Of a stretch of 64,000 bases of DNA, positions 45,979 through 55,008 are shown piece after piece. Under the pieces are notes generated by a model. That model did not search any database, was not told the DNA's origin, and saw only the letters and a program-made list of their open reading frames with translations. The translations under genes and the position numbers were made by a program. The DNA comes from Streptomyces sp. NBC_00271 (lineage in GTDB: Bacteria > Actinomycetota > Actinomycetes > Streptomycetales > Streptomycetaceae): assembly GCF_036178845.1 (NCBI RefSeq), contig NZ_CP108070.1, positions 6,324,001-6,388,000 of the forward strand, read 5' to 3'. How positions within the stretch are numbered: the first letter of the stretch is position 1; every line of letters starts with the position of its first letter.

Positions 45979-48030
45979 CTAGACGCGGTCCTGGAAGACG
46001 CAGCCCCACACGTGTGTGCCCGCGACGCTGCCGTCGGCGCGCACCGCCTCCAGCGTGTAGAAGTACGTGGTCCCCTGCGCGGCCGTGGTGTCCGTGTAGG
46101 CACGGGTATCCGTCGGCAGCAGTCCGGCGTGCAGCGGCTCGTACGCCTGCGTGGCCGCGTTCCACCGGCTGATCCGGTAGCCCGCGACGGTGTCGCACTC
46201 GGCCGTCTTGGTGCACTCCCAGTTGATGGACGGCCCCTTCACGCCGGGTCCGCCGATCAGGGTGACGTAGCCCATGCTGCCGAGGTCCCAGTCCCGGGCG
46301 ACCGTCACGGACGGCCGGACGTCCAGCTCGGTGGCCTCGACGACCGTGACCTTCGGGTCGCTCGGGAGCAGCGCATTGCCCCAGCGGTCCCTGGCGACGA
46401 CCGAGTACACGTACGTCTCGCCGTCCGGCACGTCGCCGCACAGCACCGCGAGCGGGTCGCTCGTGCCCTCCCAGCAGGAGCTGGTGCCGAGCCATTTGAC
46501 CGTGCCGTCCGCCTGCCGGGTGCCGTTCCGGACCACGTAGCTCTCGACGTCGTCGTCGGTCGAGGCCGCCCAGCTCACCAGCACGCCGTCGGCGCGCGGG
46601 GTGGCCTTCACGCCGGTGACCGGTCCGGGCGCGACGCGGTCGCCGGTGCGGACGACGTGCGGTGCGGACAGCGCCGACTCGTTGCCGGCCGGGTCCACCG
46701 CCACGACCGCGTACGTCACGTACGTGCCCGCGGGCATGCCCAGGTCGTAGCACTTTCCGTCGGCGCTGGTCTCGTCGCTCCCCTCGGCGCAGGTCACGCG
46801 GGTGAGCTCGGCCGGGTCGAGGGTTTTACCGGGCGAGCGGTAGACGTGGTAGGTCCCGCCGTTGTCGAAGTCCTCGTAGAAGCCGTCGGGCTGCTTCCAG
46901 TACACCTCGGTGGAGCCGGGGCGGACGACGGAGCCGAGGGAGGTCGGGGACTTCGGCGGCGTCCGGTCGACGCCGTCGCCGGTGACACCGGCGTACGCCG
47001 ACGGGTTGCCGAGCGCGTCGAGGGCGCGGACCCGGTAGTACCGGGCGGTGTTCATGGGCGCGTCGGTGCGGTACGACGTCGTGGTCGTCGTGCCCAGCAG
47101 CGTGAACGGGCCGGCGGCCGCGGAGGCGGCGTACACCTCGTACTTCGCGGCGTCGGCGCCCCCATGCCAGGCCAGCGTGGCCCACCACGCGTCGCTGGTG
47201 ACCGTGAGACCGGTCGGCGCCGCCGGGCCCGTGCGGTCCACGGTCACGGCGGTGGCGTCGGGGCTGCCGGCGGACTCGCGGCCCGCCTTGTCGACGGCGC
47301 GGACCTCGTACAGGAAGGTCTGGCCCGTGGCGGGCGTCGCGTCCACGAACGACGGGGAGGTGACCAGCGACGGGCCGCCGGCCTTCGCCCACTGGGTGGT
47401 GCTCAGCCGTCGGTGCACGCGGTAACCGGCGAGGTCCATCTCCTTGTTCGCGGCCCAGCGCAGCGTGGTCTTCGTGGTGTCCCGGTTGTACGCGGCGGTG
47501 AGGCCGGTCGGGGCGAGCGGATTGACCTTGTCGACGGCGGCCTCGGTGCGCGGGGCGTACGTGGACGCGGCGTTGGCGAGGCCGGTCCAGGCCACGTAGT
47601 CCACGCGGATCGTGTGCTTGCCGGCCGGGATGGTCAGGTCGACGGTCTTGCGGGCGGTGGTGGAGACGTTCTTCCACAGGTCGATCTTCCGCACGCCGTC
47701 GACGTAGACGCGCATGCCGTCCTGCGTGGCGGCGGAGAGCCGGAAGGGGCCGCCGGAGCCGAAGTCCCGGGTGAGGGACCAGCGGACGGAGAAGTTGTCC
47801 TCGGGCAGCGTGACGCCGGCCGGGTCGCCGTACCCGTAGTTCTCGCTGATGGCGGAGTCGCAGGCGGTCAGCTTCGGCGTGCCGCTGAAGGTGGAGTTGC
47901 CGAAGTACTGCGCCTTCCAGACAGGAGAGGTGCAGGTGACGGCCGCGGAGGCCGGGGAGGCGGTGATCAGGCCGCCGGTGGCGGCGAGGGTGGCCGTCGC
48001 GGCCAGCGCGGTCAGCCGGGTACGAGTCAT
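45979..48030 (-). CDS. Secreted PA14/multiple-FN3 protein
   Basis: A 683-residue exported protein. A signal peptide (about 1-30, ending ASPASAA) leads to a PA14-like domain (YFGNSTFSGTPKLTACD ... DLWKNVSTTARKTVDL). Five or more fibronectin type III modules follow, marked by repeated APTGLT/LTAAYN and ESALS/AGRES turns. No catalytic domain is seen. It may bind polysaccharide or surfaces. The same signal-PA14-FN3 design occurs, broken, at 14974-15811. An 18-bp element upstream (48183-48200) is shared with the aminotransferase gene. Confidence 0.85.
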   Translation of the reverse strand: MTRTRLTALAATATLAATGGLITASPASAAVTCTSPVWKAQYFGNSTFSGTPKLTACDSAISENYGYGDPAGVTLPEDNFSVRWSLTRDFGSGGPFRLSAATQDGMRVYVDGVRKIDLWKNVSTTARKTVDLTIPAGKHTIRVDYVAWTGLANAASTYAPRTEAAVDKVNPLAPTGLTAAYNRDTTKTTLRWAANKEMDLAGYRVHRRLSTTQWAKAGGPSLVTSPSFVDATPATGQTFLYEVRAVDKAGRESAGSPDATAVTVDRTGPAAPTGLTVTSDAWWATLAWHGGADAAKYEVYAASAAAGPFTLLGTTTTTSYRTDAPMNTARYYRVRALDALGNPSAYAGVTGDGVDRTPPKSPTSLGSVVRPGSTEVYWKQPDGFYEDFDNGGTYHVYRSPGKTLDPAELTRVTCAEGSDETSADGKCYDLGMPAGTYVTYAVVAVDPAGNESALSAPHVVRTGDRVAPGPVTGVKATPRADGVLVSWAASTDDDVESYVVRNGTRQADGTVKWLGTSSCWEGTSDPLAVLCGDVPDGETYVYSVVARDRWGNALLPSDPKVTVVEATELDVRPSVTVARDWDLGSMGYVTLIGGPGVKGPSINWECTKTAECDTVAGYRISRWNAATQAYEPLHAGLLPTDTRAYTDTTAAQGTTYFYTLEAVRADGSVAGTHVWGCVFQDRV

Positions 48031-48298
48031 CACAGAGAGTGGGGCCCCTTCCCGACCAATGGGAAACATGAGAAACAGATGAAACAGGTGGTGCCTGTGT
48101 GACTCATGAGGTGAGGGCAGGGTTGCCCCGCCTCCCACCTCTTTCACGGAAGTTTTCGACCCGGCGCTGACGCTGCTGAACCCTCTGAACTTCCTCAACT
48201 CGGCTTTGGCCGGTGAGACGCGAGGGCATCCCCCTGGCACGCAAGAAGCGAGGCGCCCACGGGGGGTCGCTTCGGGGGAACGAAAGGAGGGTGACGCC

Positions 48299-48625
48299 AT
48301 GTTCATCGGCTTCATCCTGGCGGTCGTCTTCATCCTGTTCGTCGTGTCGCTGCGTGCCGCCGTCCGCGGCCGCAAGAAGGTCGGGCTCTCGAAGAGTTCG
48401 TCGGGTTCGGCGCGGGGCCGCCGCTCGCGGGGCAGGTCCTCGGACAGCTCAGGCAGCTGGTGGGCCGGCGGGGCCGGGGGAGCCGTGTCGTCCTGCGGCA
48501 GCGGTTCGTCCGGCGGGCACCACGGGGGGCACTCGTGCGGCGGGCACTCGTCGTGCGGGGGCGGCTCGTCCTGCGGAGGCGGGTCGTCGTGCGGGGGCGG
48601 CGGGGGGTGCGGCGGAGGCAGCTGA
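48299..48625 (+). CDS. Membrane-anchored Cys/Gly/His-rich protein (108 aa)
   Basis: One N-terminal helix (FIGFILAVVFILFVVSL) is followed by a basic Ser/Arg linker. The C-terminal third is made of Cys-Gly repeats (SCGGHSSCGGGSSCGG and more) with several His. This could bind metals or cross-link by disulfides. AAAGGAGG (48283-48290) precedes ATG 48299. Its low-complexity tail resembles nothing I can name. Confidence 0.65.
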   Translation: MFIGFILAVVFILFVVSLRAAVRGRKKVGLSKSSSGSARGRRSRGRSSDSSGSWWAGGAGGAVSSCGSGSSGGHHGGHSCGGHSSCGGGSSCGGGSSCGGGGGCGGGS

Positions 48626-48741
48626 GCCTCGCCGGGGGTGTGGGGCGCGGAGTCGAGGGAGGGGCCTCTGCCGCGGGTCGGTGGGGGCTGGTCGCGCCCG
48701 CGCGGCGGAGCCGAAGATCTCACCGCCCCGCGCCCCTTATG

Positions 48742-48779
48742 GTGCGCCGGGGCGCTTCATTCCGCGCGCCCCGGCGCAC
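48742..48779 (+). terminator. Terminator after Cys/Gly-rich gene
   Basis: GTGCGCCGGGGCGC (48742-48755) pairs perfectly with GCGCCCCGGCGCAC (48766-48779), 117 bp past the stop. The remainder of 48780-49018 is unusually AT-rich around 48835-48895 and has a palindrome (48849-48865) but no gene. Confidence 0.6.
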
Positions 48780-49018
48780 GCCGTAGTTGAACAGTTGAAC
48801 TGTGGAGCCCTCGGGGGGATGGAAACCCTACGAAGTTGGGTAAAAACGCTGTGGTGGCGCCACAGTTCATGATTCCCTCTAAAACACCAAAGCAGCCCTC
48901 GGATCGTCCCTTCCCCACAGGGCAGACCGGGCTGACCGGGCCGATCCCCCGGTACCGAGGTACCGACCGGGTGCGCCGGACCCCCACCTCCCTTTTTGCG
49001 TGCTAGCGGAGCCGACCC

Positions 49019-49540
49019 ATGCTCACGACCCTGAACACTTCGTACACCGACACGCGCGCGGCCGATCTCGCCTGGGCCCTGGGGCGCGAACCGCTCCCCG
49101 CGCTCGCGACCCTCGACCTCGAACTCGACGGGGCGAGACTGCAGTTGCGGCTCCTCGGCGCGTCCCACCAGGTCCTCCTGGAGGAGGAGCGGGGCAGCTG
49201 TTCGGAAACCGTCGCGTGCATCGCCGGCAGCAGCACGCCGCTTCCGCTCGGGGTGGCCAAGCGGGTCGGCGACTGGGAGTACGAGTTCGCGGCGCGCGTC
49301 GAGACGCTCTCCTGCGGGTCCTTCGCGGGACGGGCGCAGGAGTTACTCGCCCTGGTCTCCGACCACCCCAACGGACTCGCCGGCGTCTTCCCCGGCAGCC
49401 CGCACGCCTTCACCGCGCTGCTCGCCCAGCGCCACGAGGGGCAGGTCCACTGGCGTACGTGGCACGCCTACCCGCAGGACGGCCAGCTGGTGGCGACACG
49501 CACCAGAGTGGGGGTACGGGTGACGGCGGGGGCGCTTTGA
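49019..49540 (+). CDS. DUF2617 family protein (TTA codon)
   Basis: A 173-residue protein. Typical DUF2617 signature segments are ADLAWALGREPLPALATLDLELDGARLQLRLLGASHQV and FPGSPHAFTALLA. Function unknown. A TTA leucine codon (49343-49345) suggests bldA control. It precedes the spermidine-synthase-like gene, a pairing often seen in Streptomyces. No Shine-Dalgarno sequence is clear ahead of ATG 49019. Confidence 0.8.
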   Translation: MLTTLNTSYTDTRAADLAWALGREPLPALATLDLELDGARLQLRLLGASHQVLLEEERGSCSETVACIAGSSTPLPLGVAKRVGDWEYEFAARVETLSCGSFAGRAQELLALVSDHPNGLAGVFPGSPHAFTALLAQRHEGQVHWRTWHAYPQDGQLVATRTRVGVRVTAGAL

Positions 49541-49633
49541 GGGGGGTGATGCTTCGGCTGCCGATTCGCCCGCCATTTCGGCTGCCGACGAACCCGTCAT
49601 CAGCGCCGGACGCCACACATCGGGACGACACTT

Positions 49634-49645
49634 CCACACGTGTGG
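49634..49645. promoter_or_regulatory. Perfect 12-bp palindrome upstream of spermidine-synthase-like gene
   Basis: CCACACGTGTGG lies 27 bp before the candidate -10 at 49673, in the position of a -35/upstream operator. No regulator is assigned. Confidence 0.4.
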
Positions 49646-49672
49646 GTGACGAAGCGTCGTGGTGGCGTGACG

Positions 49673-49678
49673 TAGCGT
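49673..49678 (+). promoter_or_regulatory. Candidate -10 of leaderless spermidine-synthase-like gene
   Basis: TAGCGT is followed by 7 nt and then GTG 49686; no ribosome binding site is present. Confidence 0.4.
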
Positions 49679-49685
49679 TCCACGC

Positions 49686-51329
49686 GTGATCGAACCGCAC
49701 GCGCCTGCTCCCCCCGGCGCGCCGCCGTCCTGGGGCGTCCAGGGCCAGGCGCGGCTGCCCGTCCGCCCGGGCATCGGGCGGTTCCTGGTCCTCGCGGGCG
49801 TGTTCGTCTGTGCGGCCTGTGGACTCGTGTACGAACTCGAACTCGTCGCCCTCGCCTCGTACCTGATCGGCGACTCGGTCACCCAGGCCTCCGTGGTCCT
49901 CTCCGTGATGGTCTTCGCCATGGGCATCGGCTCCCTCGCCGCGAAACGCCTGCGCCCCCGCGCCGCGGCCGGCTTCGGCGCCGTCGAGGCGGCGCTCGCC
50001 CTGATCGGCGGCTGCAGCGCGATGGCCCTGTACGCGGTGTTCGCGTGGACCGGCGACTGGGGCGGAGTGTGGACGAGCGGCTCCCGCTACCTCCTGGCGG
50101 CCTTCTCCCTCGCCATCGGCCTCCTCATCGGCGCCGAAGTCCCCCTCCTCATGGAGCTGATACAGCGCATCCGCCGCCAGGACCCGGGTGGTGCGGTGGC
50201 GGACCTCTTCGCGGCGGACTACGTCGGCGCCCTCGTCGGCGGCCTCGCCTTCCCCTTCCTCCTGCTCCCCCTCCTCGGGCAACTGGAGGGCGCGCTGCTC
50301 ACCGGAACCGTGAACGCGCTGGCCGGCGGAGCCCTCGTACTGGGCCTGTTCCGCCGGGACTTGAGCCGGCGCGGACGCTGGTTCCTGCTCATCGCCAACA
50401 TCCTGGTCCTCGCCCTGCTCGCCGCGGCCGCCGCCCACGTCGGCGACTTCGAACGCGCGGCCCGGCGCGCCGTCTACGGCAAGGACGTACGGGTCGCCCT
50501 GCAGACCGGTGTCCAGGAGGTCGTGCTCACCGGCGGCACGCACGGCCGCCCGCTCGACCTCTTCCTCGACGGACGCCTGCGGGTCAGCGGCCGCGACGAG
50601 CACCGCTACCACGAGGCGCTGGTCCACCCCGCGATGAACGGCCCGCACGCGCGCGTGCTCGTCCTCGGCGGCGGCGACGGACTCGCCACCCGCGAGGTAC
50701 TGCGCGACCCGGGTGTGCGCCGCGTCGACGTGGTCGAACTCGACCCGGGGGTGCTGCGGTTGGCGCGCACCGACCCGGCTCTGTCGGCGCTCAACGGGCA
50801 CGCGTTCGACGACCGGCGCGTGCACGTGTTCACCGCCGACGCCTTCGGCTGGCTGCGCGGGGCCACATCGACGTACGACGTGGTCATCTCGGATCTGCCC
50901 GACCCCGGGATCACGGCGAGCACCAAGCTGTACTCGCAGGAGTTCTACGGCCTGACGCGTCGCGTCCTCGCCCCCGGTGGCCGCCTGGCCGTCCACGCGG
51001 GCCCCGTCTCCTCCCGCCCCCGCGTCTTCTGGACGGTCGAGTCCACACTCCGGGCGGCCGGCCTGCGCACCGCCCCCTACTGCGTCGGCGGCCGGGACTC
51101 CAGTTTCGCGGCCGGCCCCGACCGCACGGCGGGCGCGTCGAGCGCCCCCCGCGACTGGGGCTTCATCCTCGCCTCCGTCACGGGCACGCCCCTGCGCCTC
51201 GCCCCGCACGGACCACGCCTGCGTACGCTCACGCAGCCGTCCCTCACCGCCGACGCTTACGCCGCCTGGCGTACCCGCGTAACCGGCCTGGCGCCCTCCA
51301 CACTGGTCCATCCGCGCTACGCCGACTGA
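49686..51329 (+). CDS. Membrane-bound spermidine synthase-like protein
   Basis: A 547-residue protein. About seven hydrophobic helices (residues 30-250) are followed by a spermidine-synthase-type methyltransferase fold: [17 protein letters not shown] (nucleotide loop), [17 protein letters not shown], and [23 protein letters not shown] (active-site motif D-x-P-D-P). It may make a polyamine or use the aminopropyl donor for something else. GTG 49686 is preceded by a -10 at 7 nt. Confidence 0.85.
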   Translation: MIEPHAPAPPGAPPSWGVQGQARLPVRPGIGRFLVLAGVFVCAACGLVYELELVALASYLIGDSVTQASVVLSVMVFAMGIGSLAAKRLRPRAAAGFGAVEAALALIGGCSAMALYAVFAWTGDWGGVWTSGSRYLLAAFSLAIGLLIGAEVPLLMELIQRIRRQDPGGAVADLFAADYVGALVGGLAFPFLLLPLLGQLEGALLTGTVNALAGGALVLGLFRRDLSRRGRWFLLIANILVLALLAAAAAHVGDFERAARRAVYGKDVRVALQTGVQEVVLTGGTHGRPLDLFLDGRLRVSGRDEHRYHEALVHPAMNGPHARVLVLGGGDGLATREVLRDPGVRRVDVVELDPGVLRLARTDPALSALNGHAFDDRRVHVFTADAFGWLRGATSTYDVVISDLPDPGITASTKLYSQEFYGLTRRVLAPGGRLAVHAGPVSSRPRVFWTVESTLRAAGLRTAPYCVGGRDSSFAAGPDRTAGASSAPRDWGFILASVTGTPLRLAPHGPRLRTLTQPSLTADAYAAWRTRVTGLAPSTLVHPRYAD

Positions 51330-51383
51330 GACGGCGGACGGACGAATCCCCGGATACGAGGGTGCGGTGCGGGCCGTCCTGGG

Positions 51384-51389
51384 TAGGCT
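51384..51389 (+). promoter_or_regulatory. Candidate -10 of leaderless SRPBCC gene
   Basis: TAGGCT is followed by 8 nt and then ATG 51398; no ribosome binding site is seen. Confidence 0.4.
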
Positions 51390-51397
51390 CGGCCGAC

Positions 51398-52186
51398 ATG
51401 GAGCATGAGGTGTTCGTTCCGGTTCAGGCCGAACGGCTGAGGGAGGCGCTGGCCGATCCCGTACGGGTGGCCCGGGCGGTCCCCGGACTCCAGCAGGACG
51501 CCGGGACGCCGCCCGTCTCCGGGCGCCTGAAAGTCCGCGTCGGCGGCCACACCATCACCTACCGGGGGACGGTCCGGGTCACCGCCCGGGAAGACGGTTC
51601 GTACGCCGTCGAGGGCGACGCCGCCGAGGCGCGCGGCCCCGGCACCGTGAAACTCGCCCTCGCCCTCACCCTCACCCCCTCCGACGGCGGCACGACCGTC
51701 ACCATCACCGGAACCACCACCGCGGACGGCCGCGTGGCGGATCTCCCCCCGGACGCGGTCTCCGCGACCACGAACCGCCTGCTGAACCGGTTCGTCGAGA
51801 ACTTGGCGGAGGCGCCGGAGACGCCACAGGGCGCGGCGGAACGCGAGCCGGAGCGGGAGCCGGAGAAGCCGGAGCCGGAAGCGGAGGTCGAGCCCGCCCC
51901 GGAGGCCGAGCCCTCCGCCCTCTTCGAGGAGGAGGAACAGGCCCCGCCCGCCCCGAGCCGTGTGAACAGGGAGGATGCCGTGGCCGAGGCGGCGCATGCG
52001 CGGCGGACGATGATCGGCCGCAGCGCGGAGGAGGTGGACCACGCCCCACCGCGTGGCCGCTACGCCCCCGTCCCGGCGCCGGAGACCGCCGACGCCCGCG
52101 CCACGCTCCGCTGGGCGGCCCCCGCCGCGGCCGTCGCCCTGGCCTCGGCCATCGCCGTCACCCGAGCCCTGCGCAAACGCCGCTGA
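51398..52186 (+). CDS. SRPBCC (CoxG-like) protein with C-terminal membrane anchor
   Basis: A 262-residue protein. The N-terminal domain (MEHEVFVPVQAERLREALADPVRVARAVPGLQQ ... RLLNRFVENLAE) is a CoxG/SRPBCC lipid-pocket fold. A long Glu/Pro-rich linker runs from about 150 to 190. A C-terminal hydrophobic helix and basic tail (WAAPAAAVALASAIAVTRALRKRR) anchor it. The ligand is unknown. Confidence 0.82.
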   Translation: MEHEVFVPVQAERLREALADPVRVARAVPGLQQDAGTPPVSGRLKVRVGGHTITYRGTVRVTAREDGSYAVEGDAAEARGPGTVKLALALTLTPSDGGTTVTITGTTTADGRVADLPPDAVSATTNRLLNRFVENLAEAPETPQGAAEREPEREPEKPEPEAEVEPAPEAEPSALFEEEEQAPPAPSRVNREDAVAEAAHARRTMIGRSAEEVDHAPPRGRYAPVPAPETADARATLRWAAPAAAVALASAIAVTRALRKRR

Positions 52187-52200
52187 CCGAGCCCCGCGAG

Positions 52201-52232
52201 GGGCGCGGGGAACTGCGCGACCGGCCCCCACC
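52201..52232. repeat. Dispersed repeat A, copy 1
   Basis: This 32-bp stretch (GGGCGCGGGGAACTGCGCGA then CCGGCCCCCACC) reappears inverted at 59376-59407 with one mismatch. Confidence 0.8.
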
Positions 52233-52286
52233 GTCCCGCGGTCGACAACCCCACCCGGGGGACCCGGGGGCGGAGCCCCCGGGTTT

Positions 52287-52317
52287 GGGATGGGACGGGT
52301 AGGGGCGGCGGGGGCGA
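52287..52317. repeat. Dispersed repeat B, copy 1
   Basis: A 31-bp stretch beginning GGGATGGGACGGGTAGGGGC is identical to 59762-59792 in the same orientation; both follow GGGGCGGAGCCCC hairpins. Confidence 0.8.
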
Positions 52318-52335
52318 ACAAAGAATCCGGCCCAG

Positions 52336-52341
52336 TAGGGT
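52336..52341 (+). promoter_or_regulatory. Candidate -10 of leaderless epimerase gene
   Basis: TAGGGT is followed by 7 nt and then GTG 52349. No ribosome binding site is visible. Confidence 0.4.
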
Positions 52342-52348
52342 CAACTCC

Positions 52349-53137
52349 GTGAGTAACGAAGACATCACGCTGACCGCGGGCGACGCGGAAGTGACCGTCA
52401 CACCCGGCAACGGCGGACGGATCGGCAGTCTACGAATCGGCGACGCCGAACTACTGCGCCAGGGCCAGAAGTTCGGCTGTTTCCCGATGGTCCCGTGGTG
52501 CGGAAGAATCCGCGACGGCCGCTTCCTGGACGGCGCCACCATCCAGCAGATGCCGCTCAACGCCCCACCGCACGCCATCCACGGCACCGCCCGGGACGGC
52601 GCCTGGCGCACCGCCCGCGCCGGCAAGTCCGAGGCCGTGATCACGTACGACCTCGTGGCCCCCTGGCCCCACCCCGGCCGCGTCACCCAGCTCTTCACCC
52701 TGACCGAGGACGCCTTCACGGTCACCATGTCCGTGGAGACGTACGAGGACTCGTTCCCCGCCCAGGTCGGCTGGCACCCGTGGTTCAACAGGAACCTCGG
52801 CCGAGAAGACGTCCAGGTCGACTTCACCCCGGCCTGGCAGGAGGAACGCGGCGCGGACCACCTGCCCACCGGCCACCGCATCGAGCCGAAGCCCAGCCCC
52901 TGGGACGACTGCTTCGGCATGCCCGACGGCGTCGACGTCACGCTCACCTGGCCGGGGCAGCTGGAGCTGAAGGTCGCCAGCAGGGAGGAGTGGGTGGTGG
53001 TGTACGACGAGCAGGAGGCCGCCGTCTGCGTCGAGCCGCAGACCGGCCCGCCCAACGGGCTGAACACCCACCCGCGCCTGGTCACCCCCATCGACCCCCT
53101 CGAGGCGACCATGACCTGGAGCTGGCGGCGCCTCTAA
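52349..53137 (+). CDS. Aldose 1-epimerase family protein
   Basis: A 262-residue beta-sandwich enzyme of the galactose mutarotase family. NGGRIGSLRIGDAELL, FPMVPWCGRIRDGRF and PHAIHGTARDGAW carry the first His region, QVGWHPWFNR the second His and EPQTGPPNGLN a Glu near the end. It interconverts anomers of a free sugar or sugar phosphate. Probably monocistronic or leading into pyrE. The stop TAA is part of the pyrE -10. Confidence 0.88.
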   Translation: MSNEDITLTAGDAEVTVTPGNGGRIGSLRIGDAELLRQGQKFGCFPMVPWCGRIRDGRFLDGATIQQMPLNAPPHAIHGTARDGAWRTARAGKSEAVITYDLVAPWPHPGRVTQLFTLTEDAFTVTMSVETYEDSFPAQVGWHPWFNRNLGREDVQVDFTPAWQEERGADHLPTGHRIEPKPSPWDDCFGMPDGVDVTLTWPGQLELKVASREEWVVVYDEQEAAVCVEPQTGPPNGLNTHPRLVTPIDPLEATMTWSWRRL

Positions 53138-53140
53138 GCT
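53135..53140 (+). promoter_or_regulatory. Candidate -10 of pyrE, overlapping the upstream stop codon
   Basis: TAAGCT is followed by 7 nt and then ATG 53148. Its first three bases are the TAA stop of the epimerase gene. Confidence 0.4.
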
Positions 53141-53147
53141 GGCGGAC

Positions 53148-53696
53148 ATGAGTGACGTACGCGGCGCGCTGCTGCAGCAGATCAAGGACAAGGCCGTGGT
53201 GCACGGCAAGGTGACCCTTTCGTCGGGCAAGGAAGCCGACTACTACATCGACCTTCGCCGGATCACGCTCGACGGTGTGGCCGCACCGCTGGTCGGTCAG
53301 GTCATGCTCGACCTGACCGACGAACTCGACTACGAGGCCGTCGGCGGTCTGACCCTCGGAGCGGACCCGGTCGCGACCGCGATGCTGCACGCCTCCGCCG
53401 CGCGCGGGAAGACGCTGGACGCCTTTGTCGTGCGCAAGGCCGGCAAGGCCCACGGCCTCCAGCGTCGCATCGAGGGTGCCGAGGTCAAGGGGCGCCGTGT
53501 CCTGGCGGTCGAGGACACCTCGACCACCGGTGGCTCGGTGCTGACCGCGGTGGAGGCGCTGCGCGAAGCCGGTGCCGAGGTCGTCGCCGTGGCCACGATC
53601 GTGGACCGGGACACCGGTGCCGCAGAGGCCGTCGCCGAGAAGGCTGGAGTGCCGTACCTCTTCGCCTACTCCAAGACGGATCTCGGCCTGGACTAG
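53148..53696 (+). CDS. pyrE: Orotate phosphoribosyltransferase
   Basis: A 182-residue enzyme that makes OMP from orotate and PRPP in pyrimidine synthesis. KVTLSSGKEADYYIDLRRITLDG matches the orotate-binding N-terminus, and VLAVEDTSTTGGSVLTAVEAL is the PRPP loop. Length is normal. A perfect terminator follows at 53705-53733. Confidence 0.96.
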   Translation: MSDVRGALLQQIKDKAVVHGKVTLSSGKEADYYIDLRRITLDGVAAPLVGQVMLDLTDELDYEAVGGLTLGADPVATAMLHASAARGKTLDAFVVRKAGKAHGLQRRIEGAEVKGRRVLAVEDTSTTGGSVLTAVEALREAGAEVVAVATIVDRDTGAAEAVAEKAGVPYLFAYSKTDLGLD

Positions 53697-53704
53697 ACGC
53701 CGAC

Positions 53705-53733
53705 ACGGGACCCCGCGGAATTCGGGGTCCCGT
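53705..53733 (+). terminator. pyrE terminator
   Basis: ACGGGACCCCG (53705-53715) pairs with CGGGGTCCCGT (53723-53733), 8 bp past the stop. Confidence 0.8.
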
Positions 53734-53880
53734 ATCCCGGACAGGGTGTCTGGAGCATCCGGTCAAGTCTGGAAAGATGGGGACGACGATGACGTCGCCC
53801 CCCTAGGTCAGGGCCGTAAGCACCAGTCCCGTCGTGCCGCAGCAGCGGTACGCAGACCCGCACATACAAGGAGCGGACAG

Positions 53881-54903
53881 ATGCCCATCGCAACCCCCGA
53901 GGTCTACAACGAGATGCTCGACCGGGCGAAGGCAGGCAAGTTCGCCTACCCGGCCATCAACGTGACCTCCTCCCAGACGCTGCACGCTGCACTGCGCGGC
54001 TTCGCGGAGGCGGAGAGCGACGGCATCATCCAGATGTCCACCGGTGGTGCGGAGTTCCTCGGCGGCCAGCACAAGAAGGACATGGTGACCGGCGCCGTCG
54101 CGCTCGCCGAGTTCGCGCACATCGTCGCCGCCAAGTACGACATCACCGTCGCGCTGCACACGGACCACTGTCCCAAGGACAAGCTGGATACGTACGTCCG
54201 TCCGCTCCTCGACATCTCCGCCGAGCGCGTCGCCAAGGGCGAGAACCCGCTGTTCCAGTCGCACATGTGGGACGGCTCCGCCGAGACCCTCGCCGACAAC
54301 CTGGCCATCGCCCAGGAGCTGCTCGCCAAGGCCGCCGCCGCGAAGATCATCCTCGAGGTCGAGATCACCCCGACCGGCGGTGAGGAGGACGGCGTCAGCC
54401 ACGAGATCAACGACTCCCTCTACACCACCGTCGACGACGCGCTGCGCACCGCCGAGGCCCTCGGCCTGGGTGAGAAGGGCCGCTACCTGCTGGCCGCGTC
54501 CTTCGGCAACGTGCACGGCGTCTACAAGCCGGGCAACGTCGTCCTGCGCCCCGACCTCCTGAAGGAGCTGAACGACGGCGTCGCCGCCAAGTACGGCAAG
54601 CCGTCCCCGTTCGACTTCGTCTTCCACGGCGGCTCCGGCTCCACGGCCGAGGAGATCGCCACCGCGCTGGAGAACGGTGTCGTGAAGATGAACCTCGACA
54701 CCGACACCCAGTACGCCTTCACGCGCCCCGTCGCGGACCACATGTTCAAGAACTACGACGGTGTCCTGAAGGTCGACGGCGAGGTCGGCTCCAAGAAGAC
54801 CTACGACCCGCGCACCTGGGGCAAGCTCGCCGAGGCGGGCATGGCGGGGCGTGTGACCGAGGCGTGCGAGATGCTGCGCTCCGCGGGCAACAAGCTCAAG
54901 TAG
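53881..54903 (+). CDS. fba: Class II fructose-bisphosphate aldolase
   Basis: A 340-residue zinc aldolase of glycolysis and gluconeogenesis, cleaving FBP to DHAP and G3P. VALHTDHCPKDK carries the catalytic Asp and zinc His; EVEITPTGGEEDGVSHE, SFGNVHGVYKPGNV (zinc His) and FVFHGGSGST (phosphate loop, zinc His) follow. ATG 53881 has AAGGAGCGG upstream. A hairpin at 54959-54992 ends the gene. Confidence 0.97.
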   Translation: MPIATPEVYNEMLDRAKAGKFAYPAINVTSSQTLHAALRGFAEAESDGIIQMSTGGAEFLGGQHKKDMVTGAVALAEFAHIVAAKYDITVALHTDHCPKDKLDTYVRPLLDISAERVAKGENPLFQSHMWDGSAETLADNLAIAQELLAKAAAAKIILEVEITPTGGEEDGVSHEINDSLYTTVDDALRTAEALGLGEKGRYLLAASFGNVHGVYKPGNVVLRPDLLKELNDGVAAKYGKPSPFDFVFHGGSGSTAEEIATALENGVVKMNLDTDTQYAFTRPVADHMFKNYDGVLKVDGEVGSKKTYDPRTWGKLAEAGMAGRVTEACEMLRSAGNKLK

Positions 54904-54958
54904 TCACCCGGGTTTCCCCGGTCGGTACCCGGGTTCCCCTGGTTCGGACCGTACGAGA

Positions 54959-54992
54959 AAGGGCTCGGCACCGCCCACGGTGCCGGGCCCTT
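54959..54992 (+). terminator. fba terminator
   Basis: GGGCTCGGCACCG (54961-54973) pairs with CGGTGCCGGGCCC (54978-54990) with one G-T pair, extended by AA/TT. Confidence 0.75.
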
Positions 54993-54995
54993 CCG

Positions 54996-55001
54996 TATGC
55001 T
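54996..55001 (+). promoter_or_regulatory. Candidate -10 of leaderless MFS gene
   Basis: TATGCT is followed by 7 nt and then ATG 55009. No ribosome binding site is present. Confidence 0.4.
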
Positions 55002-55008
55002 CCGAAGT

